Below, piece by piece: positions 1-11,294 of a stretch of 64,000 bases of DNA. The DNA comes from Tetrastigma voinierianum (taxonomy: Eukaryota; Streptophyta; Magnoliopsida; Vitales; Vitaceae). Under the pieces are notes generated by a model. The model saw nothing but the letters and a program-made list of their open reading frames with translations. It was not told the DNA's origin and made no database searches. The stretch is from contig JAEQBH010002952.1 in NCBI GenBank assembly GCA_016808115.1, forward strand, positions 1-64,000, given 5' to 3'. The first letter of the stretch is position 1. Each line of letters begins with the position of its first letter. Both the position numbers and the translations under genes were made by a program.

Positions 1-488
1 ACATCAAAAGGGACCTATTATTATAAAAATTAAAAAATAAATAAATAATAATTTTAAAATTTTATATTTTGTAAAATAAAAATTTATAAATAAACATTAA
101 TAATTTTTATCATATGTTCTAAAAGACTATTTAAAATAAATTATTTTAGTTTTATTTATTTCATTTATTTTAAATTATTCATTATATTTAATACTATTTT
201 ATTTTATAAAAATAATTATTTATAACTATTATTTTGTCTATAAACAACTATTTTTATAATATAAAACTAATATTATTAATAATTAGAAAATATTACGCAG
301 CCATTAAAAAAATTATAATAAAAATGGTCAAATGGTATTAAGAGACACTAAGAACCCAGTTTCAAGCCCTAATATGCTACTGATCAGAACAGTCGTGCCA
401 ATAGGTCTTTAGTCTCCATTTAGCCATCATTCTGCTCGAATCTCAAAAATGCAGTTAAACGGGTCGAGGCCCCATATTCCCACCTCTA
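1..488. mobile_element. hAT-like non-autonomous element, 3' part (copy 1)
   Basis: The window opens inside this element. Its right end reads CCATATTCCCACCTCTA and is followed by CTTTTAAA (489-496), the 8-bp target duplication seen on both sides of the complete copy at 37123-37700. Reversed, the end is TAGAGGTGGGAATATGG, in the style of plant hAT termini (TAGGGGTGGG). The core is AT-rich with no transposase frame, so it would have depended on an autonomous hAT. Confidence 0.65.
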
Positions 489-1234
489 CTTTTAAAAGAC
501 TCATGTATATTTTAGCTCGATGTCATCATGTTTTTCTTTCACTGACATGCATGCATGAATTGTTTCACTGGAATATTGTGTATAGCAGTTTAAGAAGAAA
601 ATAAAGAGTCGAAATATATACCGTAAGGGATTAAAAAAGAAAGATACTCATGCTTCGTGTGTTTGGTATAAAGTAAGAAGAGAGGTGTCAACTACTTGCT
701 TTATTTTTAAATAAAATCTTAGTCACCAACTACGGTTTGACAAGAACACACTAGTTCAGCATTATTAAATGACCACATCTCCTAAAAGTTCAAGTCATAG
801 AATTGGAAGCCACACGAACATTCATGCCTTTAACATGCATTTTTTTTCAAAAACGACATTGATATTTAAAAAAAAAAGTATTATTGGGACAAAGCTTCAT
901 ATATTAACAAGGGAAAAAGAAAGATATCATGCCTGTGTTCGTATAAAGTGTGATGAGCTGCCAAAGCATGAGGTGAGCATGTCGTGTTGTTTATCACACC
1001 AGATTAAGCGCAACAATTGTAAGTCCACTCCGGCAACCTTCGGCCATGCATTCAGATAAACCCTCGATCGCCCATTTTGAAGCACAATAAGGTGCTAATT
1101 GCTCAAAACATTATTATGTGTCGGTAAAGTGAGCCACCCTCATCATGAAGCATGGGACCGAAAGGGTATAAAATAGAAATATTCGCTAAAAGACATCGAA
1201 TAACCCTAAATTTGTGAATCTAACTGACGGGATA

Positions 1235-1604
1235 TGATTCCACGTCAGTTCCACATAAGCGCAGAGGGTATTTAAGCTGAGAGGTTCTCTACCTATCAAG
1301 CCAGTTTTGAATCAGGCTCTCCTATCGGGCTTCAGTACCTATCATTGGTGCTTTCATTAAGAGCCACAACTATAAGCGCTTACCTCCGAAGAGGACTACT
1401 TAGTGCCCGAGAGAGGGTCCTAAGTGAAAGCTATCCAAAGTATGAGCCAGTCTAATGTGGTCGTTTCTCTAAGGGTGGGCAATGATAGATCCTTACATCT
1501 ATTCCAAGTATGCAGTGTGAAGTGGTAGTTAGGCTTGAGAAGCCCTCTCACTTATCAGCAGTCCTTCAAAGTTAGGCTCTCCTATCGCTTGCATCTCTCC
1601 TTCA
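1235..1604 (+). mobile_element. TRIM-like mini LTR element in E copy 1
   Basis: Two direct repeats of about 110-120 bp (1235-1344 and 1483-1604) both begin TGAT and share AGTTAGGCT-type and GGCTCTCCTATCG words. The first ends CA. The unit between them begins TTGGTGCTTTCATT, a primer-site-like position, and ends in a purine stretch AAGGGTGGGCAA just before the second repeat. This is the layout of a terminal-repeat retrotransposon in miniature. The related segment at 62025-62290 lacks the whole insertion, which supports it being mobile. No coding capacity. Plus orientation is inferred from the primer-site and purine-tract positions. Confidence 0.5.
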
Positions 1605-1917
1605 TGTGTGGCTTTGAAAGAATCCTTGACAAAATGTCCTTTATTTCAAGTATTTACATTGTCTTTGAAAAGAAGGGTTTGTTTTGCAAGAAAATAAGGA
1701 CATTTTTGTTAAAATCGAGCTACCATGAAGGATCATATTTCAAAATTGGATTTTCAAAAGGTCATTTAATCAAATCACCCTATAAAATAAAGTCGAAAGA
1801 CCTAGTACCCTAAGTCATTCACAATTCAAATGACATGATCAAAAGTTTGTTATGTTTATATGGCTATGGTAGGTCTAAAAATGTATCCTAAATACCTTTT
1901 TTTTTTTTTTATGGATA

Positions 1918-2575
1918 AATAACAAAGCATATTAAAAACCACCAAAGAACCCCGGGAGAACCCAAAAGTATATGAAATATTAGTCAGGCCCTCAACGAGG
2001 AAGCAAGGAAAGAAAACAACTAACCACCCAGACACAAGACACCAAAAAGCTCATTAATAGCCCATCCAAACCAAAAAAATCAATCAATGACCTTGGTCTC
2101 TCCGCACAATACATATTGACCCAACACCAGAGGTTACTAAGAAAAGTAGACTTCATCCTGTTGATTGAAATATCCAATTTCTCAAACGTTAATTTTGTTT
2201 TCTTCCCGCCATATCCAAAATACGCAGGGGGCAAACTATCCACGCCTTCTAGCGCCGCTTCCAATTGACGCACCTGCCAAGAAAGAAGGGCCTCACAAAG
2301 AGAGGAAACATCCAACCTACACTCATAAATGGCTAAAAGCAAATCCCATGTAATTTAGCCTTCAACAATGGATCAATAAGTGATCGACTGTTTCTTCCCC
2401 TTCGCCACAAAGGAAGCACCTATTCGCCAATGCTCTACCTCTTTTCTTTAATTGATCAAGAGTTAACACTTTGCCCCAAGAAGCTTCCTAAGTGAATAAG
2501 CCAACTGGATGGCATTGGCAATACTAAGCTTCTTGCCATCTATTTATGGTTCATAAAGAGAGAGAAAAATTATGT
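1918..2575 (-). pseudogene. LINE (L1-type) ORF2 3' fragment
   Basis: Read on the minus strand, the stretch contains RCFLCGEGEETVDHLLIHC at about 2370-2430. This is the Cys/His zinc-binding end domain found after reverse transcriptase in plant L1-type ORF2 proteins. Further on it has MKSTFLSNLWCWVNMY and SLIDFFGLDGL at about 2050-2170, matching the usual C-terminal stretch of these proteins. The frame is shifted several times and RT itself is absent, so it is a dead 5'-truncated copy. It abuts the end of E copy 1, whose T-run could be the LINE poly(A) tail read in reverse. Confidence 0.75.
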
Positions 2576-2599
2576 CTAGACTCTAAATTCCCCTTATAG

Positions 2600-3480
2600 A
2601 GCAACTTTTTTTTTTTTTTTTTTCGAGAGATAAACTACAATATATTAAATCAAAGAGCTTAGACAATCTCAAGGTATACGATGAGTATATAGCCTGGGTG
2701 TGCCAAGATCGTATGACAAGAAAGGTTGAAACAAACCCACCACCACCCCCAAAGAAACAAGGCCCTGGAGAATACACACATAAGATTCTAAATCCAAGGA
2801 ACTCTCCAAATTGTAGATTAACCCTACCCAAGAAATTAACGTACTAATGTTGAGAGTCATCCTCTCTTGGAGAAAATCCATCCTCAAAAACAACTCTATT
2901 TCTCTCTTTCCAAATTATAATCACTTATTCCATTTAACTACAATTTTTCGCCTCTCTTCGATCGAAAACAAGACCATCCTTATAACATATCTTTAGAGCA
3001 TCTCCAACTACAAATTCCATTTTTATCTCCAATTGGTATCTTCTCTACATTTGAAGATGATGGGGCCCAGTAATTTACTTCCATCTCCAACTAACAATAT
3101 GTCGAGCATCCTAAACCTCTATTCACATCTCCAAATATTATAAAAATGAAGAATAGCATTAGAGTTTACTTTTTCACTTTTTATTATTATAAAAATAGAA
3201 AATGGTGAATAGTGTCACACTATTCTCATCTCCAAATTGAGATGAAAATGAGCACCTGTCGAGATGGTTTCTGGGTGAAAATCTACATTTATGAAGATGG
3301 AGTTCAAATGGAGCACGCTTGAGTTGCTCTTAACCAAATAGGACAAACCCACCAAAAGCCGAATAGACAATGTGAGTCGCCACATTCCCTTATATAGCAC
3401 ACCGATACATGTGCTTCCATCACAAAGTCCTAAACTACTCATCCACTGTATAAAACACTCTCTTTTTTTATTATCATCAT
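2600..3480 (-). pseudogene. Possible second LINE 3' remnant, split by a MITE
   Basis: A run of 18 T at about 2606-2624 reads as a poly(A) tail on the minus strand. Upstream of it (2626-2990) lies a minus frame with LRMDFLQERM and similar hydrophobic text. The sequence resumes after the MITE at 3333 with no other change. Placement of the tail and the minus orientation match the neighbouring LINE fragment, but no diagnostic RT or zinc motif is visible, so the LINE label is an inference. Confidence 0.35.
2996..3329. mobile_element. Tourist-like (PIF/Harbinger) MITE
   Basis: The element of 334 bp begins GAGCATCTCCAAC and ends TTGAGTTGCTC, so its terminal inverted repeat starts GAGCA(A/T)CTC. It is flanked on both sides by TTA (2993-2995 and 3330-3332), the 3-bp target duplication typical of PIF/Harbinger elements. 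The inside repeats CATCTCCAA words and contains no coding frame. The start motif is the common one in plant Tourist-like MITEs. It interrupts the LINE-like sequence around it. Confidence 0.8.
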
Positions 3481-3489
3481 CTGACATAT

Positions 3490-4340
3490 TCTGCCATCAC
3501 AACCGTAGCCCTTATAATTTTTACCATTTTATCTCATAATTTCAATGCATGAGGATCGAAGCCGAGATTAAGTTGAACCACAACCTGAAGCATATATTAA
3601 TAATTAACATAACAAAAATAAACCACCACAAAAATAAACTAATATAAATAAGATTATAATAAAGAAAAATATCTCAGCATTACGTAAAGAAGGACAACCA
3701 TCTTTCACTTTTACCGCGCGCAGCCAGATCTTCCCCACCTGTAGACATATCGACAATAATCCTCGCTTCTTTCAATCATTAGATGAAATAAGGCGATCAC
3801 ATTCGCCGCCCTTTAACATTTGTGTCAATAAGTATTAAACTCTTCTGGAACCTCCCAAAGCCTATTGTTTCTATTAATGGTCCTCAGATTGCGATCGGCA
3901 GAACCCCTTGGGCTCTAACTTCTAAGATAGAAATAAGGAAGAAACGAAACAAGAAATCCTTTACCGGTCCATGGAAAAAAAAAAATTAAACCAAAAATAA
4001 AACAAAATAACACAAGTGGGACTATAAGCATGCCAAAGTGACACCAAAGAACTAGATAAAAATTACATAATTCATGAACTCAATACTAGCTTTAAGACAT
4101 CATCACATTTATAGCAAGATTCACACACTCGTGATTACCTCGTTCAAAAATGGTCACTATATTCACCAGATACTTCAGAGCTTTTTACTGGCCTCATCTA
4201 TCAAAAAAAAAGAAAGGTCACTATATCGCAAAGGCCAGAGCATGTCTGGGAGTCGACTCATACCCAGAGCATAATCATTAACGTTCACTTGCTTTCCAAA
4301 ATTCAAAGATACGAAAATGTTAACTAAATCGTTATAGACA
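3490..4340. other. No gene recognised
   Basis: AT-rich sequence with short homopolymers. I see no conserved motif, no repeat shared with the rest of the window and no convincing coding frame. Confidence 0.5.
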
Positions 4341-4344
4341 AATG

Positions 4345-5480
4345 GTTTTCACAGATTCGATTGAGGGATCGTTTGTATTTATTTCAAAGTTTTAAGTGGT
4401 TAATCGACTCTATATTCACGCTTGAGGCGAGGAAGCACCATGTCTTTCATCTCAAAGCTAAGATGTCTTCGAGAGGTTTCAAAGTGAAGAGTAGAGATGC
4501 GGTGGGTGGTGGACCCCAACTCGTGCTCACAGAGATGATCTTCCTTTTTTCTCAAGGAAGACCGAAAAATCAGGTGTACTGGGAGAGATGGATTCTTTCA
4601 AATTTTCGTGCAAGATCCGCCTTAGTGGTCAGACTGTGAGAAAAGCAAGCTCTGTCAATGAGCGAAGTGGCGAACGTGGAAACTGTTTACTTTCACAGAG
4701 TTGTGTTTTGCCTGAGAGATTTTGATCATTGAGCGCTAGGGCATCCTATCGAGGGAAAAGTATTCATATGAGGTTCGTATTGCACAAGACTTTTTTATAA
4801 TTAAAGAGAAGTATATTGTAGGAAGGCGCTTAAAGCCGCACTCCAAGAGAGAGTACAAGGTAGTCAACTTACCCTCAACATGAAAAAGCAAAACCACTAT
4901 ACAAACACCGATCACTTTATATGATCCACCCAAATTAATAAACCCGCCTTCCATGGTCAAGGACCATTCTCTATAGACAACTTAGTCTACAACCAAAGCA
5001 AAAGAAACAAGTTGCTATCAGACAAGATAATATTTATCTCGTAGAGAGTGTGTTTCGTATGTATGTGTTCATACTCTTCTCGCGATGCCTCATCAGCCGG
5101 GATTATACTTGAGAAGATCGAGAGAATCTTTTGTTTGTCGTGATGTGTACTTGAGTAGCGTGCATTTTGTTAAGTAAGTAAACATTAGAGTAGCGGTGGA
5201 TTCAAGATTTGAAATCTCTTATCGCACAACAAAAGCCTTTGCTACTGGTTTAGCCTGGAACTGGAACCACTCGCGTGGCGCGGTGTGCGAGATACATTGT
5301 TTTTTGGCCACTTGCGTAAATTTGGAAAGTGGAAGGATCTGTGGATTGCAAAGAGTCTATCAAGAGATGCTAAGTAACCTCCCATTCAAGAAATGATCTG
5401 TGAGTCATGATAGCTATCTAACTCGAAGGTTCCTAGAAAGATCGATCTCAACATCTCAAATCGTAATCATGCAAATTCAT
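4345..5480 (+). pseudogene. LINE ORF1-like region
   Basis: The plus-strand frame at 4361-4639 reads SIFTLEARKHHVFHLKAKMS then SRGFKV, PQLVLTEMIF and VYWERW. I recognise this block from predicted ORF1-type proteins upstream of L1-type reverse transcriptases in woody plants, where it precedes the ORF2 RT. The next part (to about 5400) is broken into short frames, one of them with VANVETVYFHR. It lies just upstream of ORF2 in the same direction (5660-7665), which suggests one LINE copy about 3.3 kb long, shorter than an intact plant L1. ORF1 proteins bind the element RNA; this one cannot be translated. Confidence 0.5.
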
Positions 5481-5659
5481 AATCTTCATATTGCAAGCTA
5501 AAAATTCTAAAAATAAATACAAATAGATAAATAAAACAACCTAATTAGTAAAGCTTTAATCACACTTAAAATTGCTTTAAATAATCATAAATACACATTC
5601 GCATTGGTTTATAATAAGCAGCACGCAAAGGCTAATATTAGTTAATGAAGTCGTGACTC

Positions 5660-7665
5660 CATTCTAAGAGGGAAAGAGAAAGCGGATCCCTTGTGTCGTG
5701 ACATTGAAAGTGCTTACGATCACATCAAAGGACTTCTCGATGCGCATGCTAGAGAGAATAGGCTCGTCTCTAAATGGATTAGATGGATTAACCGCATCTC
5801 CACAAAGATCGCTTTCGCCTTGATAAATGGTTCACCTTCTGGGTTTTTCCGTAGTTCCGTATACCAGACAAGGGGATCCTTATCACCCTATTTGTTCATA
5901 TCTAAGATGGAAGCCCCTCATTGTCTCAAGCAAAGAGAGCGTGGAAGGCAACTTTATTTGATGTGCTCGGGGGCAGGATGCTGGGAGATTGTCGCTTTCT
6001 CATCTTTATACGTCGATATACTATCACCTGCGGAAGCCAATCCCACGCTTGATGTATTTGAAATGACCTTAATGTGGTTTGAAGCCTTCTCGTGTTTGAA
6101 AATTAACTAACAAGAGCGAGATTATTTCTTCGGGAGGGTGGACAACATGGGAGAGAGTTAGCTGGCTGAGCTTGGTTGCACGTCCCTCCCCACTCTGGTA
6201 CTGCCTTTCCCCTCGGAGTCCCTCACAGGCCGTGGAGCTCAGTCCTATCAAGAAAGATCTTAAATAGATTGTCCTCCCTAGAAAAGACAATATATGTCAA
6301 AGGTCGGGGAGACTTACCTCATCAAGTACATCGCCTAGCCTTCCATTTACTTCCCTCTCCTGCTCAGAATGCCAAAGATCGGTTTTGGGCTAGGTCAGAG
6401 AAGATTCGAGAGACTTCTCCAAAGGGGCAACCTAGAGCAGTAAACCCCACCCGGGTCAACTGGAATGGCTTCACAAGAGAAAAGTAGAGGCTGTTGTGGG
6501 TAAGAGGCCTTCCTGATGAACTGCCATCGCTTTCGCAAGTGGTAGCCGCATTTTGCAAACGAGTGGACTCCTCTGGGAGACTCGTGATCGCGCCAAGTTT
6601 GGTGAGGAAGGTGGGGATGGAACTCTAGATATCGTGAGGCTTTGGTACCGGACTATGGAAAGACATAAGAAAAGAATGTGGCACACCTTCACAAAAATCT
6701 CGTCTCATTAGGTAATGGTAGGAGGTTACTGGGGAAGGACCCGTGGTGCAACGAACCATGCTTGCAATGCCTTCCCACCTTGTTCCACCTGGGCTGCCAC
6801 AAGGATGCTAGCGGCCGATGTTCGGGATTTCTCAAGGAGGACGGGGGTTATCCCCGCCTTTCTTAAACCTCTTAATGACTCGGGAGGTAAGGTGAGGTGG
6901 AAAGGTTCCTCCCTCCATCGCACAACAAAAAAATACAAGGCTCATTCTTAAGAGGATCTATGTTATTACAGACTTGAACAATCCGCTTCGCTATCTTACG
7001 TATCGTAAGTCGAGGTATTCTCTTCCTACGACTCCTCGCAATCCATCCGAACCCGCAATCGCTCCCAACCGGGCTTTTTCAGCTCGGAAGCCTTGCAGTA
7101 AGGTGTGCTGATTCCACCCGCTAAAGAGGGGATTTTCCTAGCAAATGTGTGCCGCTATGCGAAAAGAATGAGGAAACAATAGATCACTTGCTTATCCATT
7201 GTTCAAGAGCCAAGATATATCTCCATTGTTCGAGAGCCAAGATATTATGGGATATTCTTTTGGCTATTACTGACTTTAACTCGGGGTACCCCTCGTTCTG
7301 GCATCAACTTCTCCTCGCATGGCAAAGTGTTGCCTAAAAAAAATGGAAGAGAGTTTCACGTATGCGCCTTGTATTTTCTCTGACGCCGTGGTTGGAAAGG
7401 AATAGGTGGCTTTCAGAATGAAGTACCCTATGCCTGGGCGTGATGAAATCATCTTTTTTGTTTTCCTTATGGTCGCGGGCTGTTGTATAGTGCTGATAAC
7501 TTAGGATCTGGCTTATACTTTTGCCTCTGACGTATGTGTAAGGAGTCCATTTTCCTCGCTTCCCTCTCTTCTTTTGTACTCCCGAGCACCTTGTGCCTCT
7601 TTCATATATACACATTTATATCAAGTACCGATCAAAAAAAAAAATAATAATAATAATAATAATAT
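5660..7665 (+). pseudogene. LINE (L1-type) ORF2, reverse transcriptase remnant
   Basis: Plus-strand frames follow the order of a plant L1 ORF2. First comes DIESAYDHI (5700, RT motif A region, normally an aspartate followed by KAYD). Next is NGSPSGFF with SPYLF (5825-5900, motif B region), then WFEAFSCLKIN (6075-6110), VNWNGF (6455) and GYWGRTRGATN (6720). The zinc-binding end PLCEKNEETIDHLLIHCSRA follows at 7150-7210, and WLERNRWLS at 7390. The expected FADD-type catalytic motif is not readable. An A/AAT-rich tail closes it at 7630-7665. The endonuclease domain was not found. Frames shift about ten times and several blocks are missing, so it is non-functional. Confidence 0.85.
7201..7250 (+). 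repeat. Short tandem duplication inside the LINE zinc domain
   Basis: The bases encoding HCSRAKI occur twice in succession (first at about 7198-7218, again at 7225-7245), giving the protein text HCSRAKIYLHCSRAKIL. Intact relatives have the block once, so this is a small local duplication after or during copying. Confidence 0.7.
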
Positions 7666-8340
7666 AAGTAAGATTGGGCATCATGTCATTCTTATACAAT
7701 AATTAATTTTTTGAAAGGAGCTATGTATAATGTATTGAATGTTACTTTGCTAGTTCGTAGATATTTTCACTTTTAAAAGCAAAAAATGAAATAATAAAAA
7801 TAATGTGATTAATAACAAGTAAATAATTATTTTAAAATAAGTTGCTTTAATTAATTAATTAATTAATTATTTATTTGGTAATAAGAAACAAAGATTTCAT
7901 AGTGATGAAATGTTCAAGAAGGATGAACAATCCTTCCAAGAAGTGTACTAATCTTCTACACAATGCATAAGAAAAGGGTAGATGAGTGTAGAGACTAGTT
8001 TTTAAAAAGTCAAATTTAATCTAAAGTTGCGTGAATAGAATCTCCTATGAAAGAAACCATGTTCGCTTCTCCATGTCAGGCAAATGCACTACTCCATCAC
8101 CCCAAGTCTTTTTTTTTCGTCTCCTTTCGCTTTAGTCAGTTTTAGATATGACAATAACAACGCCATCTTCTAATAGAAAATTGGAAAAAGAAAAAGAAAA
8201 CCCAAAGGTCTCATCGTAACACCCGTAGGCGGTCACTTCGCCCTCAACAAAGATACCTGGCCTACGTGTTTAGAGAATGCTTCACACTCTACTGCATCGA
8301 TCTCTCGGGTCGATCTCTCCAATCCCTAAATAACACACAC
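7666..8340. other. AT-rich stretch without a gene; TTAA microsatellite
   Basis: It contains a (TTAA)n run at 7849-7872. Following it is a TTTATTTGGTAATAAGAAAC word that resembles the reversed 3' end of a plant LINE. No coding frame of note. Confidence 0.45.
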
Positions 8341-8344
8341 ACAA

Positions 8345-8660
8345 CACCCCCCCCTTTTCTTGATAAGTAAGAAAATATATTCATAAAGAGGTTTTCAAAG
8401 GGCAACCCAAGCACAAAGATCTTCCAATCCCCACCGCCCAGGTTGTCCAAAGAACACCTATCAAAATTTAGTTTGATAACACCTACCGATGCTGGTAGCC
8501 ATTCACTAGATGACTCCTTAGTCAATCTCATGGTTTGCAACCAGGTTCCACCCAGCGCACAAGGCTCAAGGATACCTAAAACTTCTAGCAAAGCCCAATG
8601 TGAAGGAAGAGAAATAAAACAAGGGTCAAACTCATTTCTAAGATTCTCCATTGATGATTA
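8345..8660 (-). pseudogene. Retroelement RNase H-like fragment with LINE-type 3' end
   Basis: On the minus strand a frame of about 120 codons (8289-8651) contains SSEWLPASVGVIKLNFDRCS. This fits the start of the reverse-transcriptase-like RNase H domain of plants (W-x-P-x5-G-x2-KLNFDG-S). The aspartate is present, but the usual glycine after it is arginine, and the rest of the domain is absent. It runs within about 25 codons into SYLSRKGG, a typical LINE-derived 3' end; the DNA there is a C/T tract at 8345-8365 followed by GATAAGTAAGAAAATATATT. It is therefore a short broken piece, not a gene. Confidence 0.55.
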
Positions 8661-8669
8661 TACTTTTAT

Positions 8670-11280
8670 ACTCATTTTATCAATATGTTTTGCTTTATAT
8701 TTTGCAGTTTTATTATATAAATAAGTGATCTAATGCTCTAAATGTTCAATTTGTGATTAGGTCAACCATGAGCCAATATGAGCAAAACAAAGAGAAAGCC
8801 CAAAATCATAAACTACACATGTAGCAGCAGCTACTGTGTTTTGATGTTTCAGCCATGTGATGATCCCAAATGGCTACAATATTTATATGGATGGATAGGA
8901 GATTTCAAGCTTTCCAAAGAGACCTTTATTCACCCATTTGGACTTCAAATGATCAAGGTGACTCGTAGTCAAGGAAGAAGAGAAGAGAGCTCAAAAGTGA
9001 CCAGTTGGAGCATTTTGTAACTAACGTCTTTATCATCATTTATAAGTGTTCTTTCTAGCCATATCCAGATTCTGCACTCTCTAAGCTTTCCAGCAGGTCC
9101 AAGATCCTCAAATCAAAGTTCGGATGACAAATTTGACTTTACAAAGTTGGTGCAAAAACAGGAAAATTTTGCAGCAACGTCGCGACACGGCGTTAAATGA
9201 AACAGTATCTAACGTCGGCGACGTTGCCAAACAACTGTCGCGACGTTCAGGGTTCAGTTTTCAGTTGATTTTCAGCCCATTTGAGCCCATAATTGAGGTT
9301 TTAAAGCTCCAAACCCCAAGAAGACAAAGAGGGGCGGGGCTCGGGAAGGACTGTCCACACTTTGGAACAAGGAAGAGGTTGTGAGCTGTTTTTGAAGATT
9401 TGGGGAGAGATCAGCGAGTGTGAACGTCAGAGAATCACCATCATTTTGATCATTAGAGTTTTCTTCTTTCTTTTTATATGCTGTCCTAAGTTTATAGTGT
9501 TATCAAACCTCTATTATGTTTCTTTGTATTGATACGGGTTTTGGTTGATTTTGGACATGAATCTTATATTTATTCGTTAATTTTCCTTTTCTGTGGTTCT
9601 CTTGTGATTGTTATCTATTGATTCATGCTTGGTTCTAGCACATCTTGATTTCTAGCTAATCTCGATATGGTGAGTGGTTCTTTGCGAGAGATGCGAGAGA
9701 GAGAGTAAGGCTTCAGGCAAAGATGAATCAGCCTAATTGGCTTGTGGTGAAATTACCGGTAATTAGGGGCATGTGAGATTCTTGGATCTTAAGCATCTCT
9801 AATGCTTGGGGTTGGTGAGAAGCAAAGATAGTGTTAGTTGATAGGTTATCTGACCTCGAGAGAGGCTTATAATTAAATTAGGCAAGAGTCGCCTTGAGGC
9901 CTTTTCAGAGACAATAGAGTGGAATTTTGGCCATCAGTCAGTGATTAGGAAGTGTCATTCCCGATCACATATGGAACTTTTCTTGATTAATCTAGGAAAA
10001 TAATGAAATATTGGAGAGATTCTTTGTTCTTTCCTTCCCCACACCCACCGCGCCACCCTACTTTTTTGGGGATGTGAGTCAAGCTATTGAGGCTCACAAG
10101 TTAGATAAGTCCGCAACTCATTTCAAAAGAAGTGAGGAATTTAGCTATTCTTAAACTTCATGATACTCAACTTGCATACGAGACTTGTTGTGACCATTAC
10201 CTACATGCACATAGGGGCGTGCTGATTCATGATGGTCTCAAGCAATGCTTTGGACCATGTTCAACAATTAAATTTTGGGTAATCATAAACGGACTATCCA
10301 AAATCAATGTTTGGTATGGGTGTTTAACTATTAATTTAGCACAAAAACTTAATCTGTGGGTATGGATAATAGCATATATAAAGCTAACTTGAGTTGGTAC
10401 TAACACTACCTCAATGCAATCTCTCCATAAGGCTTACACATGTTGGAGTATGGTTTACAGGAGTTCAAGCTCATAAGTTGCTAGCCAAAGTTCCGTACCA
10501 AGTTAAGCTACCAATGAGATTTAGAACTTACATTGATAAGTAATGAGGCAATGAGGTGTACTAAGTTGACTTGAACTAAAGCTCTAGCAAGAAGACTTGA
10601 TAAATTTTTTTTATTTTTTTATATTTTGATTTTCCTTTCATAGGAATACATAGAAGCAACCTTGGCTATAGGAAAGTAGTAAGGTGATTGGATAAGCGTG
10701 TTAAGACCTTTTGTCGGTGAGAGTTAGGATTTCTTGAAATTACTGATCCTGTCGATTAGTACAGACTGGGTATCTTAGCTCAAATACACCTAGATTTTTT
10801 CTTTTCCATTTTCTTCATGGGAGTTCATTTTTTTCAATGTGATTTCCTTACCATAATGTGGGCCTCTCTCCCGTACAATGCGGACCATAAATGCTCTTAA
10901 ACACCTATGGTGCCTGAGATTTTACCTCTTGAAAGTGCCACAATTTGTTTCTCAAACTAAGTCCCATTCCTTATAGAGTTTCTCCTAAACCTACCACATT
11001 CCTTAAAACAAGCTCAGGGACTTGCAGGCCTCCACGCCTGCACAAGAGACTCATGAAACATTGAATTTCTCAACTCGGAAGCCATGCATAGAAGTAGGCT
11101 CGGAACATATACTCAACCATCAACTATTTGGGAACCTTCTTGACCCATAAGTTTAAAAATGAACCATCCTAAGTTTGATCAAGAGCATTTACAACAAGAC
11201 TAAATCGAGGTGGTCTGCCTCGTACGAATAAATCTGATTTCTTCCGACCAATCCAACTATTTGGAAACCTTCTTGTATAG
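8670..11280. other. Unclassified, possibly a non-coding large retroelement derivative
   Basis: About 2.6 kb without coding motifs. The text between 9060 and 10020 (a CpG-rich hairpin cluster, then TTGATACGGGTTTTGGTTGA, then TTCTTGATTAATCTAGG) has the feel of the leader or LTR of a large plant LTR element. I cannot find terminal repeats, a primer site or a polypurine tract, so the class is open. The frame at 10132-10392 (86 codons) has no motif. Confidence 0.3.
9176..9247. repeat. CpG-rich nested hairpin
   Basis: AACGTCGCGACA (9176-9187) is the exact reverse complement of TGTCGCGACGTT (9236-9247). Between them lies a second perfect small inverted repeat, AACGTC-GGC-GACGTT (9211-9225). The two stems together could fold into a branched hairpin. 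The surrounding sequence is AT-rich, so the CpG density is conspicuous. Confidence 0.7.
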
Positions 11281-11294
11281 GATCTCAAAAATTA

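Larger units (their letters stand above)
1..1917 (+). repeat. Dispersed segment E, copy 1 (left end outside window)
   Basis: This stretch aligns along its whole length, in the same direction, with 37233-39137 (copy 3). Its first 900 bases also align with 29330-30240 (copy 2). Shared landmarks are an AT-rich block, a GGGCCC-rich stretch ending CCCACCTCTA, the words GACATGCATGCATGAA and CATATATTAACAAGG, and a 3' end with a T-run followed by ATGGATAAAT. It has no convincing coding frame; the 60-100 codon frames in it are not conserved between copies. It carries a nested hAT-like element (to 488) and a TRIM-like element (1235-1604). The backbone itself is unclassified non-coding repeat. Confidence 0.85.

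Noticed and set aside
1..330. Organelle DNA insertion because of high AT content
   Set aside because: The stretch is the AT-rich core of an hAT-like element present three times in the window; no organelle gene motif is visible.
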